Assembly: GCA_963759115.1 (NCBI GenBank)
Contig: CAVWXT010000005.1
Span: 124,001 to 188,000, forward strand
DNA from: CAVWXT01 sp963759115
Lineage (GTDB): Bacteria; Planctomycetota; Planctomycetia; Pirellulales; Thermoguttaceae
Direction of reading: 5' to 3'
Length of the DNA: 64,000 nucleotides
Position 1 is the first letter of the stretch, and each line of letters starts with the position of its first letter. Below the pieces are notes generated by a model. It did no database searches and was not told the DNA's origin. It was given only the letters and a program-made list of their open reading frames with translations. Made by a program: the position numbers and the translations under genes. This document shows positions 49,103 through 59,280 of this stretch, in pieces.

Positions 49103-50638
49103 ATGACCAAGTGTACGCGACGACAATTCCTGGAAGACTCCGTCCTGGCTGCCGCGATGGCTGCCGCATTTCCGGCCAACGGACTCTGGGCCGCCGAGGC
49201 GACGCCCGAACTGCCGAAGAAAAATCCGGGCCAGTTGTTGCAGGTGGCCATCATCGGCGTCGGCACCCGCGGCGGCGTACACATCGACGAGTTCACTCGC
49301 AATCCGAACACGGAAGTCGCCTACATCGTCGACGCCGACGAGAACGCCGGTCAGCGAGGCGCCGAGGTCGTTGCCAGGAAGCAGGGCCGCAAGCCAAAGG
49401 TCGTTCAGGACATGCGGGTGGCCTTCGACGACAAGTCGGTACACATCGTCTCGGTGGCCACGCCCAACCACTGGCACTCGCTGGCCGCGATTTGGGCCAT
49501 GCAGGCCGGCAAAGACGTCTACGTGGAAAAGCCCGTGAGCCACAACCTGAGCGAAGGCCGCCGCGTCGTGGAGACGGCCCGCAAGCACAACCGCATCTGC
49601 CAGGCCGGCATGCAATGCCGCTCGATGAAGGGGACCGTCGACGCCATCGACTACGTCAAGTCCGGCAAGATCGGCGAGGTGAAACTGGCCCGCGGCTTGT
49701 GCTACAAACTCCGCCGTTCGATTGGTCCGAAGGGCAACTACGAAGTGCCGCGCGGGGTCAACTACGATCTCTGGTGCGGTCCGGCGCGGATGCTGCCGCT
49801 CACGCGCAAGCAATTTCACTACGATTGGCACTGGCAGCGGGAGTGGGGCAACGGCGACATCGGCAACCAGGCGCCCCACCAAATGGACATCGCCCGCTGG
49901 GGGCTGGGGATCGATCGGCTGCCCGACTGCGCCATCGCCTTCGGCGGCCGGCTGGGTTATGAAGACGCCGGCGACGTGGCCAACACCGAGGTGGGCATCT
50001 TTTCGGCCGGCGACAAGACGCTGGTGTTCGAGGTCCGCGGACTGGAAACCGACGCCCTCCGCGGCGCCAAGATCGGCGCGATCTTCTATGGCAGCGAAGG
50101 CTACGTGGTTCTGACCAGCTACACCGAAGGGGCCGCCTTCGATCTCAACGGCCAACTGGTCAAGAAGTTTGGCGCGACGGCCAACCCCAACACGGGCAAG
50201 GATGCCGGCTTCGATGCCGCCGGCAAGCTGGTGGTCAAGTTCAGCGACGACGCGGCCCATTTCGACAACTTCGTCGATGCCGTCAAGGCCCGCGACTTCA
50301 AGCTCCTGCGGGCCGACATCCTCGAAGGCCACACTTCCTGCTCCTATAGCCACCTGGCGAACGTGTCCTACTACCTGGGCAAACCGGCGTCCGTCGATGA
50401 GATCCGCCAGACGCTGGGCACGCTGAAGGCCCGAGAGGACCTGTCGGACTGCATGGATCGGACGATCGAGCACCTGGCCGCCAACCGAGTGGACTTGGCC
50501 AAGACGCCGCTCGCGCTCGGTCCGATGCTGAAGATCGACGGAACGAATGAGACGATTAGCGACAACCCCGAGGCGTGCGCACTGTTGACCCGGGAGTATC
50601 GCGCCCCGTTTCTCGTCCCTAAGGCGGGCGAAGTCTAA
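49103..50638 (+). CDS. Tat-exported Gfo/Idh/MocA oxidoreductase, intact copy
   Basis: 511 residues from MTKCTRRQFLEDSVL, with an AGGAG site upstream. TRRQFLEDSVLAAAMAAAF is the Tat signal, VAIIGVGTRGGVHIDEF the NAD(P)-binding loop, KDVYVEKPVSHNLSEGRR the EKP catalytic motif and FHYDWHWQREWGNGDIGNQ the C-terminal signature. Predicted periplasmic sugar or sugar-acid oxidoreductase; substrate unknown. It is the intact member of a tandem pair with the next gene. Confidence 0.88.
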   Translation: MTKCTRRQFLEDSVLAAAMAAAFPANGLWAAEATPELPKKNPGQLLQVAIIGVGTRGGVHIDEFTRNPNTEVAYIVDADENAGQRGAEVVARKQGRKPKVVQDMRVAFDDKSVHIVSVATPNHWHSLAAIWAMQAGKDVYVEKPVSHNLSEGRRVVETARKHNRICQAGMQCRSMKGTVDAIDYVKSGKIGEVKLARGLCYKLRRSIGPKGNYEVPRGVNYDLWCGPARMLPLTRKQFHYDWHWQREWGNGDIGNQAPHQMDIARWGLGIDRLPDCAIAFGGRLGYEDAGDVANTEVGIFSAGDKTLVFEVRGLETDALRGAKIGAIFYGSEGYVVLTSYTEGAAFDLNGQLVKKFGATANPNTGKDAGFDAAGKLVVKFSDDAAHFDNFVDAVKARDFKLLRADILEGHTSCSYSHLANVSYYLGKPASVDEIRQTLGTLKAREDLSDCMDRTIEHLAANRVDLAKTPLALGPMLKIDGTNETISDNPEACALLTREYRAPFLVPKAGEV

Positions 50639-50667
50639 GGGGCCCTAAAGAAATAAGTTGACAAATT

Positions 50668-50746
50668 GGGTGGCACGCCCTGAGGCACGAAGGGCGTGCT
50701 GAACCGCCAAATCACGTCCTTCGCTGCGCTCAGGAACGTGCCACAC
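50668..50746. repeat. Intergenic palindrome, family B copy 2
   Basis: GGGTGGCACGCCCTGAGGCA... answered imperfectly by ...TGCGCTCAGGAACGTGCCAC. The most diverged of the three copies; it lies between the tandem oxidoreductase genes. Confidence 0.65.
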
Positions 50747-50822
50747 TTGGTGGGTGCATGGCTGAAATGCCGGGTATGTGGATTTTCAACGAGGTCACTT
50801 GTTCGTGAAAGGAATGATTGGC

Positions 50823-52354
50823 ATGACGAGATGCACGAGAAGGCAGTTCTTGGAAGATTCCGTTCTGGCCGCTGCGATGGCCGCCGCATTTCCGGCCGGC
50901 GGCCTGCTGGCCGCCGACGCCGAAGCTGGAACTGCCGAAGAAGAACCCCGGCGACCTGCTGCACGTGGCCATTGTCGGCGTCGGCGGCCGGGGCGGCGAC
51001 CACATCGACGAGTTCCTCATCAATCCGAACACCGAAATCGCCTACATCGTCGACGCCGACGAGAAGATCGGCCGGCAGCGCGCCGAGGCGGTGGGCAAGA
51101 AGCAGGGCCGCGTGCCGAAGGTCGTCCAGGACATGCGCGTGGCCTTCGACGACAAGTCGGTGGACATCGTCTCGACGGCCACGCCCAACCACTGGCACGC
51201 GCTGGCCGCAATTTGGGCCATGCAGGCCGGCAAGGACGTCTACGTGGAGAAGCCGGTCAGCCACAACGTGAGCGAAGGCCGCCGCATGGTCGAGACGGCG
51301 CGCAAGCATCAACCGCATCTGCCAGGCCGGCACCCAATGCCGCTCGATGAAGGGCACGATCGACGCCATCGAGTACGTCAAGTCCGGCAAGATCGGCGAG
51401 GTGAAGCTGGCCCGCGGCCTGTGCTACAAGCATCCGCGGCTCGATCGGCCCGAAGGGCGAGTACGCAGGTGCCGCCCGAGGTCGACTACAACCTCTGGTG
51501 CGGCCCGTCCCGGATGCTGCCGCTGACGCGGCCGAAGTTCCACTACGACTGGCACTGGCAGCGCGAATGGGGCAACGGCGACATGGGCAACCAGGGGCCG
51601 CACCAGATGGACATCGCCCGCTGGGGCTTGGGCGTCGATCGCCTGGCCGACAGCGCGATCGCCTTCGGCGGCCGGCTGGGCTACGAGGACGCCGGCGACG
51701 TGGCCAACACCGAAGTGGGCATCTTCGAGTTCGGCGACAAGACGATGGTGTTCGAGGTCCGCGGCCTGAAGACCGATCCGCTCCGCGGCGCACAGGTCGG
51801 CGTGATCTTCTACGGCAGCGAAGGCTACGTGGTGATCACCGAATACCACACGGCGGCCGCCTTCGATCCGGCGGCAAGCTGGTCAGAAGTTCCAGGGCGG
51901 AACGATCAACGATAGCAGCACGGCGGTCGGCTTCGGCCCGGAGGGCAGGCTGGTTCAAAATCCGACAACGGCGCGGCCACTTCGGCAACTTCGTCGACGC
52001 CGTCAAGGCCCGCGACCCCAAGCTGCTGCGCGCCGACATCCTCGAAGGCCACCTCTCCTGCGCCCACAGCCACCTGGCCAACGTCTCCTACTACCTGGGC
52101 AAGCCGGCCTCGGTCGAGGAGATTCGCAAGACGCTCGGCGGTGCTGAAGACCCACGAGGACGTGGCCGACTGCCTGGAGCGGACGGTCCGCCCACCTGGC
52201 CGCCAACGGCGTGGACCTGGCCAAGACGCCGCTCATGCTCGGCCCGATGCTCAAGATCGACCCGAAGAACGAGACGGTGCTCGACAACCCCGCGGCGTGC
52301 GCGCTGTTGACCCGCGAGTATCGCGCCCCGTTCATCGTCCCCAAGGCGGTCTGA
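50823..52354 (+). pseudogene. Tat-exported Gfo/Idh/MocA oxidoreductase, broken tandem copy
   Basis: A close paralogue of the previous gene (MTRCTRRQFLEDSVLAAAMA; IVGVGGRGGDHIDEFL; KDVYVEKPVSHNVSEG; FHYDWHWQREWGNGDMGNQ). About seven one-base shifts, near 50928, 51310, 51435, 51885, 51960, 52140 and 52195, yet every segment aligns to the intact copy in one of the three frames and ends YRAPFIVPKAV at 52354. Function as for the paralogue if the indels are errors. Confidence 0.75.
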
Positions 52355-52425
52355 TCGCGGCGCGGTGAGGTTGTGATTCTTGCGATTTTTGGGCACCGCG
52401 ACCACAATTCGTAGGGTGCGTGAAA

Positions 52426-52676
52426 CCAGCCCTTTCAAGGTGAGCCTAAGTGATGAAACCAACGGGAGTTCAGGCGTTTTCGCACTTGGTATCGTTTTGG
52501 CGACGTGACAGCGCCAAGTTGCTGGCCGTTGCGACACGGAGCGTGCGTTGCGAAACGACTTGCTTCTAGCGTGTTTTCGTTCTCCAGTTTATCCAGGCAA
52601 CCAAGTCAGCACCTTGAAAGGGCTGGGTGCGTGAAACGCACCATTTCCGACCTCTCGCGGTGCGTTTCACGCACCC
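52426..52676. repeat. Compound inverted repeat, family E
   Basis: The outer arms CCAGCCCTTTCAAGGTG and CACCTTGAAAGGGCTGG lie ~170 bp apart. Directly beside the right arm is a second hairpin, GGGTGCGTGAAACGCACC / GGTGCGTTTCACGCACCC. It fills the gap between the broken oxidoreductase and msrBA. Confidence 0.75.
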
Positions 52677-52692
52677 TACAAACTGCCGGCCG

Positions 52693-53913
52693 TCAACGTC
52701 GGCTGGCGCTGGACATCGTCTCCGCTTGCGGCTTCAGCATGTTCGGGAACTTCTCGCGCACCTTTTCGACCTTGGGCAAGGCCACGGCGCGGACGTAGGG
52801 CTGCATGAGATTGCAGGCCACGAAGTTCTGGTGATGGGCCTCGGCCGGATAGAAGCCCTTGAGCGGCTCGAGCGTGGTTACGATCGGCTGCTTGAACACC
52901 TTGGCGTCGCGGAGGTCGGCAAGGAAGGCTTCAGCAACTGCCTTCTGCTCGTCGCCCGCATAGAAAATTGCCGAGCGGTACTGCGTGCCCACGTCGTTCC
53001 CTTGGCGGTTGAGGGTAGTGGGATTGTGCGTGGCAAAGTGGACCTTCAACAACTGCTCGAAGGACACTTTCCGCGGGTCGTAGACAATTTTGACGGCCTC
53101 GGCATGGCCGGTCCTGCCCGTGCTGACCGCCCCATAGTTGGCGGTATTCGCACTGCCGCCGGCATAGCCGCTGATCACCTCCGAAACGCCGTCGAGTTGC
53201 TCGAAAACGGCCTCGACGCACCAGAAGCATCCGCCGGCGAAGACCGCCTCGGCCCGCCCGGCGGTCGCCGCATCGCGGCCGGCGCTCGTGCTCCTGGCCG
53301 CGGGCTCCGGGACCTTTTCGGCGATCGTCTTGAGTTGATCGTCGGCGACGAAGTGGAGGGCCTCCGAGTTCAGGCAGTAGCGCCGGCCGGTCGGGCGCGG
53401 TCCGTCGTCGAAGACGTGGCCAAGATGGGCGTCGCAGCGGCGGCACAAGATCTCCGTGCGAACCATGCCGAGACTGCCGTCCGACTCTTCCCGGACGTTT
53501 TCGCCGGCGATGGGTTGGAAGAAACTGGGCCATCCCGTGCCCGACTCGAACTTGGCGACGGACTGGAACAGGGGGAGGTTGCAGCACACGCAGGCGTATA
53601 CGCCGGCCGATTTGTTGTGGAGCAGGCCGCCGCAGAAGGCCCTTTCCGTGCCCTTGCCGCGGGTGATCTGGTATTGTTCGGGGGTAAGCCGTTTGCGCCA
53701 CTCCGCGTCGGTGAGAATCAGCTTGGGCACGTCCACCGGCTCGGTCAGCTTGCCATCGGGGCCAATAACGCGCACACGGACTTTGGACATGACGGTTCTC
53801 CTGCTCACTTTCGACCGGTCGGACGGCGGCGCGGCACTGGAGAGGGCCGTGTGATCGCAGCCCACCAGGGCAAAAACGGCCAGCAGCAAGCTTATTACAA
53901 GGTAAGCGGGCAT
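52693..53913 (-). CDS. msrBA: Peptide methionine sulfoxide reductase MsrB-MsrA fusion lipoprotein
   Basis: 406 residues. MPAYLVISLLLAVFALVGCD is a lipoprotein signal. The MsrB domain comes first: VYACVCC and ILCRRC zinc cysteines, GTGWPSFF and the catalytic Cys in RRYCLNSEALHFV. The MsrA domain follows: FAGGCFWCVEAVFEQLDGV with its catalytic Cys, GHAEAVKIVYDP and GNDVGTQYRSAIF. It repairs both stereoisomers of oxidised Met in exported proteins. Most fusions are A-B, so the B-A order is the less common one. The upstream in-frame codons lack a start context. Confidence 0.92.
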   Translation of the reverse strand: MPAYLVISLLLAVFALVGCDHTALSSAAPPSDRSKVSRRTVMSKVRVRVIGPDGKLTEPVDVPKLILTDAEWRKRLTPEQYQITRGKGTERAFCGGLLHNKSAGVYACVCCNLPLFQSVAKFESGTGWPSFFQPIAGENVREESDGSLGMVRTEILCRRCDAHLGHVFDDGPRPTGRRYCLNSEALHFVADDQLKTIAEKVPEPAARSTSAGRDAATAGRAEAVFAGGCFWCVEAVFEQLDGVSEVISGYAGGSANTANYGAVSTGRTGHAEAVKIVYDPRKVSFEQLLKVHFATHNPTTLNRQGNDVGTQYRSAIFYAGDEQKAVAEAFLADLRDAKVFKQPIVTTLEPLKGFYPAEAHHQNFVACNLMQPYVRAVALPKVEKVREKFPNMLKPQAETMSSASRR

Positions 53914-54286
53914 GGGTTTCGCTCTCAGACTGAAGGAAAAATATCGCGTCGCGCTGTTCGGCTGGCCGTTGAACTGCCATCCCGCAACGCGATGCGCCGG
54001 TGGCAAATCGTCGGCCCGATGGAATCCTATGCAACTACCACTCTGGCGGCAACCCGTTCGCAATTCCGCATTTAGGCGATTTCGACGGTTTGCGCGATCC
54101 CCCGCTGCCGATTGGCGGCCCTACGATCGTCGGTTTCTGTCAAAAATCTTGGGGAGACGGCTTCCCCCCGCCAGAAAGTTTGGTATGATTAACGGTCGTG
54201 GCATCCACCAGCCACCTATTGAGGGTATTGGCTACGGCCCCGCCGCCAGCGCCCCTTTTGATTTTCTCTCACCCGAGGAGTTCCGC
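53914..54286. other. Divergent intergenic region, no gene
   Basis: 373 bp between the msrBA and regulator starts. No repeat or conserved frame was seen. It should contain both promoters. Confidence 0.4.
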
Positions 54287-54932
54287 ATGACCCAGCAAAG
54301 CAAGATTCGATTGTTGATCGCCGATGACCACGAAGTAGTCCGCAGCGGGCTGAAGAGTATGCTGGGAGACACGGAGTTCAAGGTGGTCGCCGAGGTGTCT
54401 ACCGGGCAGGCGGCCGTGAAGTATGCCCTGGCGAACGACGTAGACGTGGTGCTCATGGACGTTCGCATGCCCGACGGCGACGGCCTGACGGCCTTGGGCC
54501 GCATCCGGTTGGACAAGCCCAAGCTGCCGATCCTGCTGCTTTCCGCGTTCGACAACCCCACGTATGTCGCCCGCGCGATCGCGTTGGGCGCCAACGGCTA
54601 TCTGATGAAGGGTTGCACCGCGCGAGCAATTGGCCAACGCGATCAAGGTTGTGGCCGGGGGCGAGAATGCCTGGACCCGCGACGAGCTTCGCCGCGTGAC
54701 GGGGGCACTGGCAACGCCGCGCATCAATGCCGACGTCGAGGTCCCCTTGACCCAGCGCGAGAGCGAAGTGCTGCGGCAATTGGCCTACGGCCTGAGCAAC
54801 AAGGAGATCGCCGACACGCTGCACATCGGTTACGAGACCGTCAAGGAGCACGTCCAGCACGTCTTCCAGAAGATCGGCGTCTCCGACCGCACCCAGGCCG
54901 CGGTTTGGGCGGTGCGCAAGGAACTGGTCTAA
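54287..54932 (+). CDS. NarL/LuxR-type response regulator, frameshifted
   Basis: About 215 residues. The receiver domain has LLIADDHEVVRSGL (acidic pocket), VDVVLMDVRMPDGDGL (phospho-Asp), LLLSAF and GANGYLMKG (Lys). After a one-base loss near 54622 the linker and LuxR helix-turn-helix follow: LTQRESEVLRQLAYGLSNKE and IGYETVKEHVQHVFQKIGVS. A GAGGAG site precedes the ATG. No histidine kinase is adjacent, so it is an orphan regulator here. Confidence 0.85.
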
Positions 54933-54996
54933 CGCCGAACTGCCGAGACGTGTCTCCAGCCCACCAGGCCATTCGGTTCCTCAAGATAGGGGACTG

Positions 54997-55782
54997 ATAG
55001 GGGTAGGGAAGGCCGGTTAAGTTCCCGGCCTCCCCTCCCTCCGAACCGGACTGGCGGATTTCCCGCATCCGGCTCTCCGGTTAGTGGTGTTACCTCGTAG
55101 AGGATTGGTGAACCGAGCGCGGGAAGGAAACAAGGTTCCTTCTCGGGATCGGCAGAAGCGAAAGGCCCTGACCTTCACGGGAAGGCCACCAACATGCAAC
55201 ATCGACGGTGCGGCCAATCTGAGCCAAGTTACGTGTGCCTGACGCAGTCCGTCGTGGCTAGTCGTTGCCGACACTCGCGGTACGGTGTGGTTTTGGCCGT
55301 GCGTCATGTTTCATCCACTTTCCTGCGTCCCTTTGCTCGACGGGCATTGCCCCGCTTCCTCGCTCGTATGGACGCTCTGACTCCTGGGCGGTCGATTCTT
55401 CGTATCCTTATCAGGGACAATGAACTTCGTCCTTGTACCCGCCCAGGTCTCCTTGCTTCATGTATCAAACCTTCCGACCGTTCCGCCTCCAACCACCTGT
55501 TGCCGCCTCTGGGGCTTGGTTTGGTTTCCCCCCGGAGCTTACCGCGCGGTCTGCCGACCGCATCCCTTGCGAGGACCACAGCGTCACTTGGGCTTCGCCT
55601 TTTCCTAGCAGGCTCGCCACGACAACCGGCCGAATCGAGTTCGTCATCCTGCGGACCAGCCGTTCACCTTCAGTTGCTCTCCACCCCCTCTCACGAGGAC
55701 GCAGTTACTTTCGGTTACGAAGTTCAAACCCAATTTCGACAAGGACTTGCACCTTGCTGATTCGATACACTCACAAGCGCAC
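54997..55782 (-). mobile_element. ORF-less group II intron, 786 nt
   Basis: On the minus strand the element begins GTGCGC and contains the domain I stem AAGGTGCAAGTCCTT and the conserved AACCGAAAGTAACTGCGTCC. Near the 3' end are domain V (55043-55075) and a domain VI hairpin whose 3' arm CCGGCCTTCCCTACCCC has one bulged A, 7 nt before the terminal TAT. TAGGA at 55603-55607 (plus-strand TCCTA) can pair with the TCCTA at the end of the 5' exon as EBS1/IBS1. No reverse transcriptase remains. The 5' exon is half of a family A palindrome. Confidence 0.78.
55043..55075 (-). ncRNA. Group II intron domain V
   Basis: GAGCCGGATGCGG, a GAAA loop, TCCGC, a bulge, then TCCGGTTC. The lower stem pairs fully. 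The bulge region reads CCAG instead of the usual CACG type, so the bulge is slightly non-canonical. Confidence 0.78.
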
Positions 55783-55783
55783 T

Positions 55784-55805
55784 AGGAGGCGACTCCAGTC
55801 GCCGG
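55784..55805. repeat. Half copy of family A palindrome beside the intron
   Basis: AGGAGGCGACTCCAGTCGCC, identical to the family A stem; its partner arm is missing. It forms the 5' exon of the intron. Confidence 0.75.
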
Positions 55806-55960
55806 GTGCCACTGGCCGCTTGTCGGCCAGTGCATGAATCGGCCGCAGCACGGGCTGACGAGCAGCCCGTGCCACCCGCCGCGCTTGCAGCCGCTCGTAC
55901 CGACGCTTATACTGCGCTCGGACCCGTGAATGGTTACCCGCAACCAAGGAGTAAAATGCC

Positions 55961-57360
55961 ATGCCCGATAACGCCCCCGAACAAACGTCCCTGTGGGACC
56001 GGTGCACGTTTCTCAAGTCAACCGGCGCCATCGCGGCCGGAATGACCGTGATAGGGCCGGCCGCGGCGCAGGCGGTCGACACCAGTCCCGAGGTCTTGGC
56101 CATCGACGGCGGCAAGCCCGCCGTGACCATGTCGCTGAAGCAGCGGGCGGCGATTCACAAGTGGCCGCAATACGGAGACCCCGAGAAGGAGGCGCTCAAG
56201 GCGGCCATGGACCTCGACGCCGAGCAGATCTACCACTACCTGCCCGAGTTGGAAAAGAAGTGGAAGGCCTACAACGAGGTGCCTTTCTGCAAGAGCCACT
56301 GCAACGGCACCAGTGCGATGGAGGCCAATTACTTCGCGCTCAGCAACGAGCTGCCGCCGGGCACGGAGATCATGGTGCCCAGCTACCAGTTCTTCGGGGC
56401 CATCACGCCGATGCGGTTCTTCGGCTTCGTTCCCGTGTTCGTCGACGTCAACCCCCGCACGGCCACCATCGACGTGGAACATGCCAGGAAGGCGATCACG
56501 CCGCAAGACCCGGGCCATCATGGCCATGCACTCTTGGGGCTTGCCCTCCGAGATGGACCACGTCAACGACTTCGCCAAGGAGCACGGGCTGATCGTGATC
56601 GAAGATTGCGCCCACGCCCACGGCGCCTCGATCCAGGGCAAGAAGGTGGGCAACTGGAGCCGCCTGGCCTTCTACAGCTATCAGTGCCAGCAAGACCCTG
56701 CCCGGCATCGAAGGCGGCATGGGCATCTATCAGCAGCGGGAGGATTACGAACGGGCCGCCACCTTTGGGCATTACGAGGTGTGCGGGCAGTACATTGCCG
56801 GCAGCCCCTATGCGGCCGGCGCGTTGGCCCAGGATAGCCCCTTCCGCAAGTACGTGGGCACCGGCTTGGGCCCGAAACTCCGCATGAACCCGCTGGCGGC
56901 CGTGCTCATCCTCAAGCAACTCGAAGGCCTCGACCAGCGCAACGCGATGATCCGCCGCCAGGTCCGGCAACTCAACGATCGTATCTGCCAACTGCCCGGA
57001 CTCTCCGAGCCCGTCTGCCGCAAAGACATTGAACGGGTCTATTATCACGCCAACGTGCTGTTCCTCGACTCGGCGAAGGCTGGCATGTCGCGGGAGACGC
57101 TGGTCAAGGCCCTCCAGGCCGAAGGCGTTGCGGCCTCGGTCTTTGAATACCCGGAGAATCACAACTACGCCATTTACGCGGAGCCGCAGTGGTGGCATCA
57201 CGCCCCGGACGTGCCCAAGAGTCTGCCCGGCGGCCGTGAAGCGAACTCTCGGGCGTTCATCGTGACCCTGTTCCGCCAGGAGGCGCCGGAACTGGTCGAG
57301 CAATACGCCAAGGCGTTTGAAAAGGTCTGGGCGCACCGGCAGAAGCTGGCCCAGGCGTAG
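55961..57360 (+). CDS. Exported DegT/DnrJ/EryC1/StrS-type aminotransferase, two frameshifts
   Basis: About 466 residues. The N-terminus (DRCTFLKSTGAIAAGMTV) is Tat-like but has a single Arg. FCKSHCNGTSAMEANYFALS binds PLP, LIVIEDCAHAHGASIQGKK contains the PLP Asp, and after correction YSYQCSKTLPGIEGGMG has the PLP Lys. Frame changes lie near 56505 and 56690 (an extra C). It probably acts on a keto-sugar or a related carbonyl compound. Confidence 0.8.
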
Positions 57361-57370
57361 CGTGCCTTTC

Positions 57371-57943
57371 TCACCAATTTTCTGCGAGCAACTCGAAGTA
57401 GGCTTGGGGATGAGCGCAGGCGGGGCACGCCGCCGGGGCCGCAGGGCCTTCGTGCACGTAACCGCAATTCAGGCACCGCCATTTCACCGGCTGGCCGCGT
57501 TTGAACACGCGATCGTTTTGGATGTTCGCCAAAAGGCCCCGATATCGCCGTTCGTGCTGCCGCTCGGCCACGGAAACCATCTCGAAGATCGTCCCGATCG
57601 CCTTGAAGCCTTCCTCCCGAGCCACGGCCGCGAACCCCGGATACAACGCCGACCACTCGTGTTGTTCGCCATCGGCCGCTGCCAGCAGATTCTCGGCGGT
57701 CGTGCCGACGACTCCGGCCGGGAAGGCACACTGAATCTGCACCTCGCCGCCTTGCAGGAACTTAAAGAACCGCTTGGCGTGCTCCTTCTCCTGATTGGCC
57801 GTCTCCTCGAAGACCTGGGCGATCTGGATGTAGCCGTCGGTCCGGGCCTGGCTCGCGAAGAAAGTGTAGTGGTTGCGGGCCTGCGATTCGCCGGCAAAGG
57901 CCATCAGCAGGTTTCGTTCCGTCTGTGATCCGGCCATTTCCAT
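57371..57943 (-). CDS. Rubrerythrin
   Basis: 190 residues. Diiron four-helix bundle ligands lie in AFAGESQARNHYTFFA, ANQEKEHAKRFF, EHEWSALYPGF and VAERQHERRYRGLL. A C-terminal rubredoxin-like domain has WRCLNCGYVHEG and CPACAHPQAYFE. It reduces peroxide in the cytosol in anaerobes and microaerophiles. Start set at MEMAGSQ. Its presence suggests a low-oxygen lifestyle or oxidative-stress defence, alongside msrBA and the CoADR-like protein. Confidence 0.92.
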   Translation of the reverse strand: MEMAGSQTERNLLMAFAGESQARNHYTFFASQARTDGYIQIAQVFEETANQEKEHAKRFFKFLQGGEVQIQCAFPAGVVGTTAENLLAAADGEQHEWSALYPGFAAVAREEGFKAIGTIFEMVSVAERQHERRYRGLLANIQNDRVFKRGQPVKWRCLNCGYVHEGPAAPAACPACAHPQAYFELLAENW

Positions 57944-58100
57944 AGGGTTTGCCTCGTTAAAGCGGGTTGATGAACGGTCGCCGCGCGACTTCTTCTGGAA
58001 GTTGCACGACCAACTGCGCACACCGATTGTAGGCGAAACCGGTGTTGGCGCAAAGCCTTCTGCGGATCAACAGCCACCGTTTCTGGCGTAGTTCATACCT

Positions 58101-58175
58101 GGGTGGCACGCCCTGAGGAACGAAGGGCGTGGTCGGCGGGTCGCCACGCCCTTCGTTCCTCAGGGCGTGCCACCC
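58101..58175. repeat. Intergenic palindrome, family B copy 3
   Basis: Near-perfect arms GGGTGGCACGCCCTGAGGAA and TTCCTCAGGGCGTGCCACCC with a ~10-bp loop. It lies between rubrerythrin and the 3' end of aroF. Confidence 0.85.
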
Positions 58176-58214
58176 AAATGCGTTCGGAAATGAACCGTGC
58201 CCCGTTTCTGCCTT

Positions 58215-59243
58215 TCATGGGCGCGGGGCAATGTGCCGGCCCACCGCCTCGGCCACGCGGCGGCAGAGCGTCATCAGCTCCTCGAACTGCTGGAAATCGA
58301 GCGACTGATAGCCGTCGCTCAGGGCCGACTCGGGATCGGGATGGACTTCGACGATCAGCGCCGTCGGCGCCGGCGGCCACGGCGGCGGCGGCCATGCGCG
58401 TCACCAGGGCTCGTATGGCCCGTGCCGTGGCTCGGATCGACCACCACCGGCAGGTGCGTCCGCTCGTGCAGCCAGGGGACCGAGGCCAGCGGCAGCGTGT
58501 AGCGGGTGTGGGTCTCGAAGGTGCGGATGCCCCGCTCGCAGAGCATGACGTTCGGATTGCCGGCGTTGAGGATGTACTCGGCCGCCAGCAGCAGTTCGTC
58601 GAGCGTGGCGCTCGGGCCGCGCTTCAGCAGCACCGGCTTGCCCTCCGCGCCCACCGCCTCCAGCAGGCGGTAGTTCTGCATGTTGCGGGCGCCGATCTGC
58701 AGCACGTCGGCATAGCGGGCCACCAGCGGCACGTCCTCGGTGGCGATCACTTCGGTGACCACGGCCAGGCCGGTTTCGTCGCGGGCGGCGGCGAGGATCT
58801 TGCAGCCCGTCTTCCTTCAGCCCTTGGAAGCTGTAGGGGCTGGTGCGCGGCTTGAACGCCCCGCCGCGCAGGGCCGTGGCCCCGGCCGCTTTCACGGCCC
58901 GGGCGGTGACGAGCGTCTGCTCCTCGCTTTCCACCGAGCACGGGCCGGCGATCATGCCGACGTGGCAGTTGCCCACGGCCAGGCTGCCGGCGCGGACGAC
59001 GGTCGGCTCGGCCTTGACCTCGCGGCTGGCGACTTTGTAGGGGGCGAGGATGGGCACGACCTCGGCCACGCCCGGCCCGCTCTCCAGCGACTGGCGGAAC
59101 TCGTCGCGTTTCTCGCCGACGGCGGCGATCACGGTCCGCTCGGTGCCGTAGATCGGATGGGCTTTCAGGCCAAGTTGTTCGACGCGCTGGATCATGTGTT
59201 CGATCTGTTCGGGGGTTGCTCCTCGTTTCATGACGACGATCAC
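58215..59243 (-). CDS. aroF: 3-deoxy-7-phosphoheptulonate (DAHP) synthase, frameshifted
   Basis: First step of the shikimate pathway: PEP plus erythrose-4-phosphate to DAHP. About 342 residues with an N-terminal regulatory FL-type domain (MIVVMKRGATPEQIEHMI), then GMIAGPCSVESEEQTL, RGGAFKPRTSPYSFQG, QIGARNMQNYRLLEA, LKRGPSATLDELLLAAEYI and VVVDPSHGTGH. One-base shifts lie near 58805, 58395 and 58375. Corrected, it ends AVGRHIAPRP at a TGA (58215-58217). The GTG start follows AAGGAG. It is preceded by an aromatic leader peptide and attenuator. Confidence 0.9.
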
Positions 59244-59280
59244 CGTGAGACTCCTTGTGCTGGTAGTAGTGGTGCTTGTG

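Noticed and set aside
55194..55837. Small plus-strand proteins rich in Pro, Leu and Arg
   Set aside because: They overlap the group II intron on the other strand and are explained by its structured RNA.
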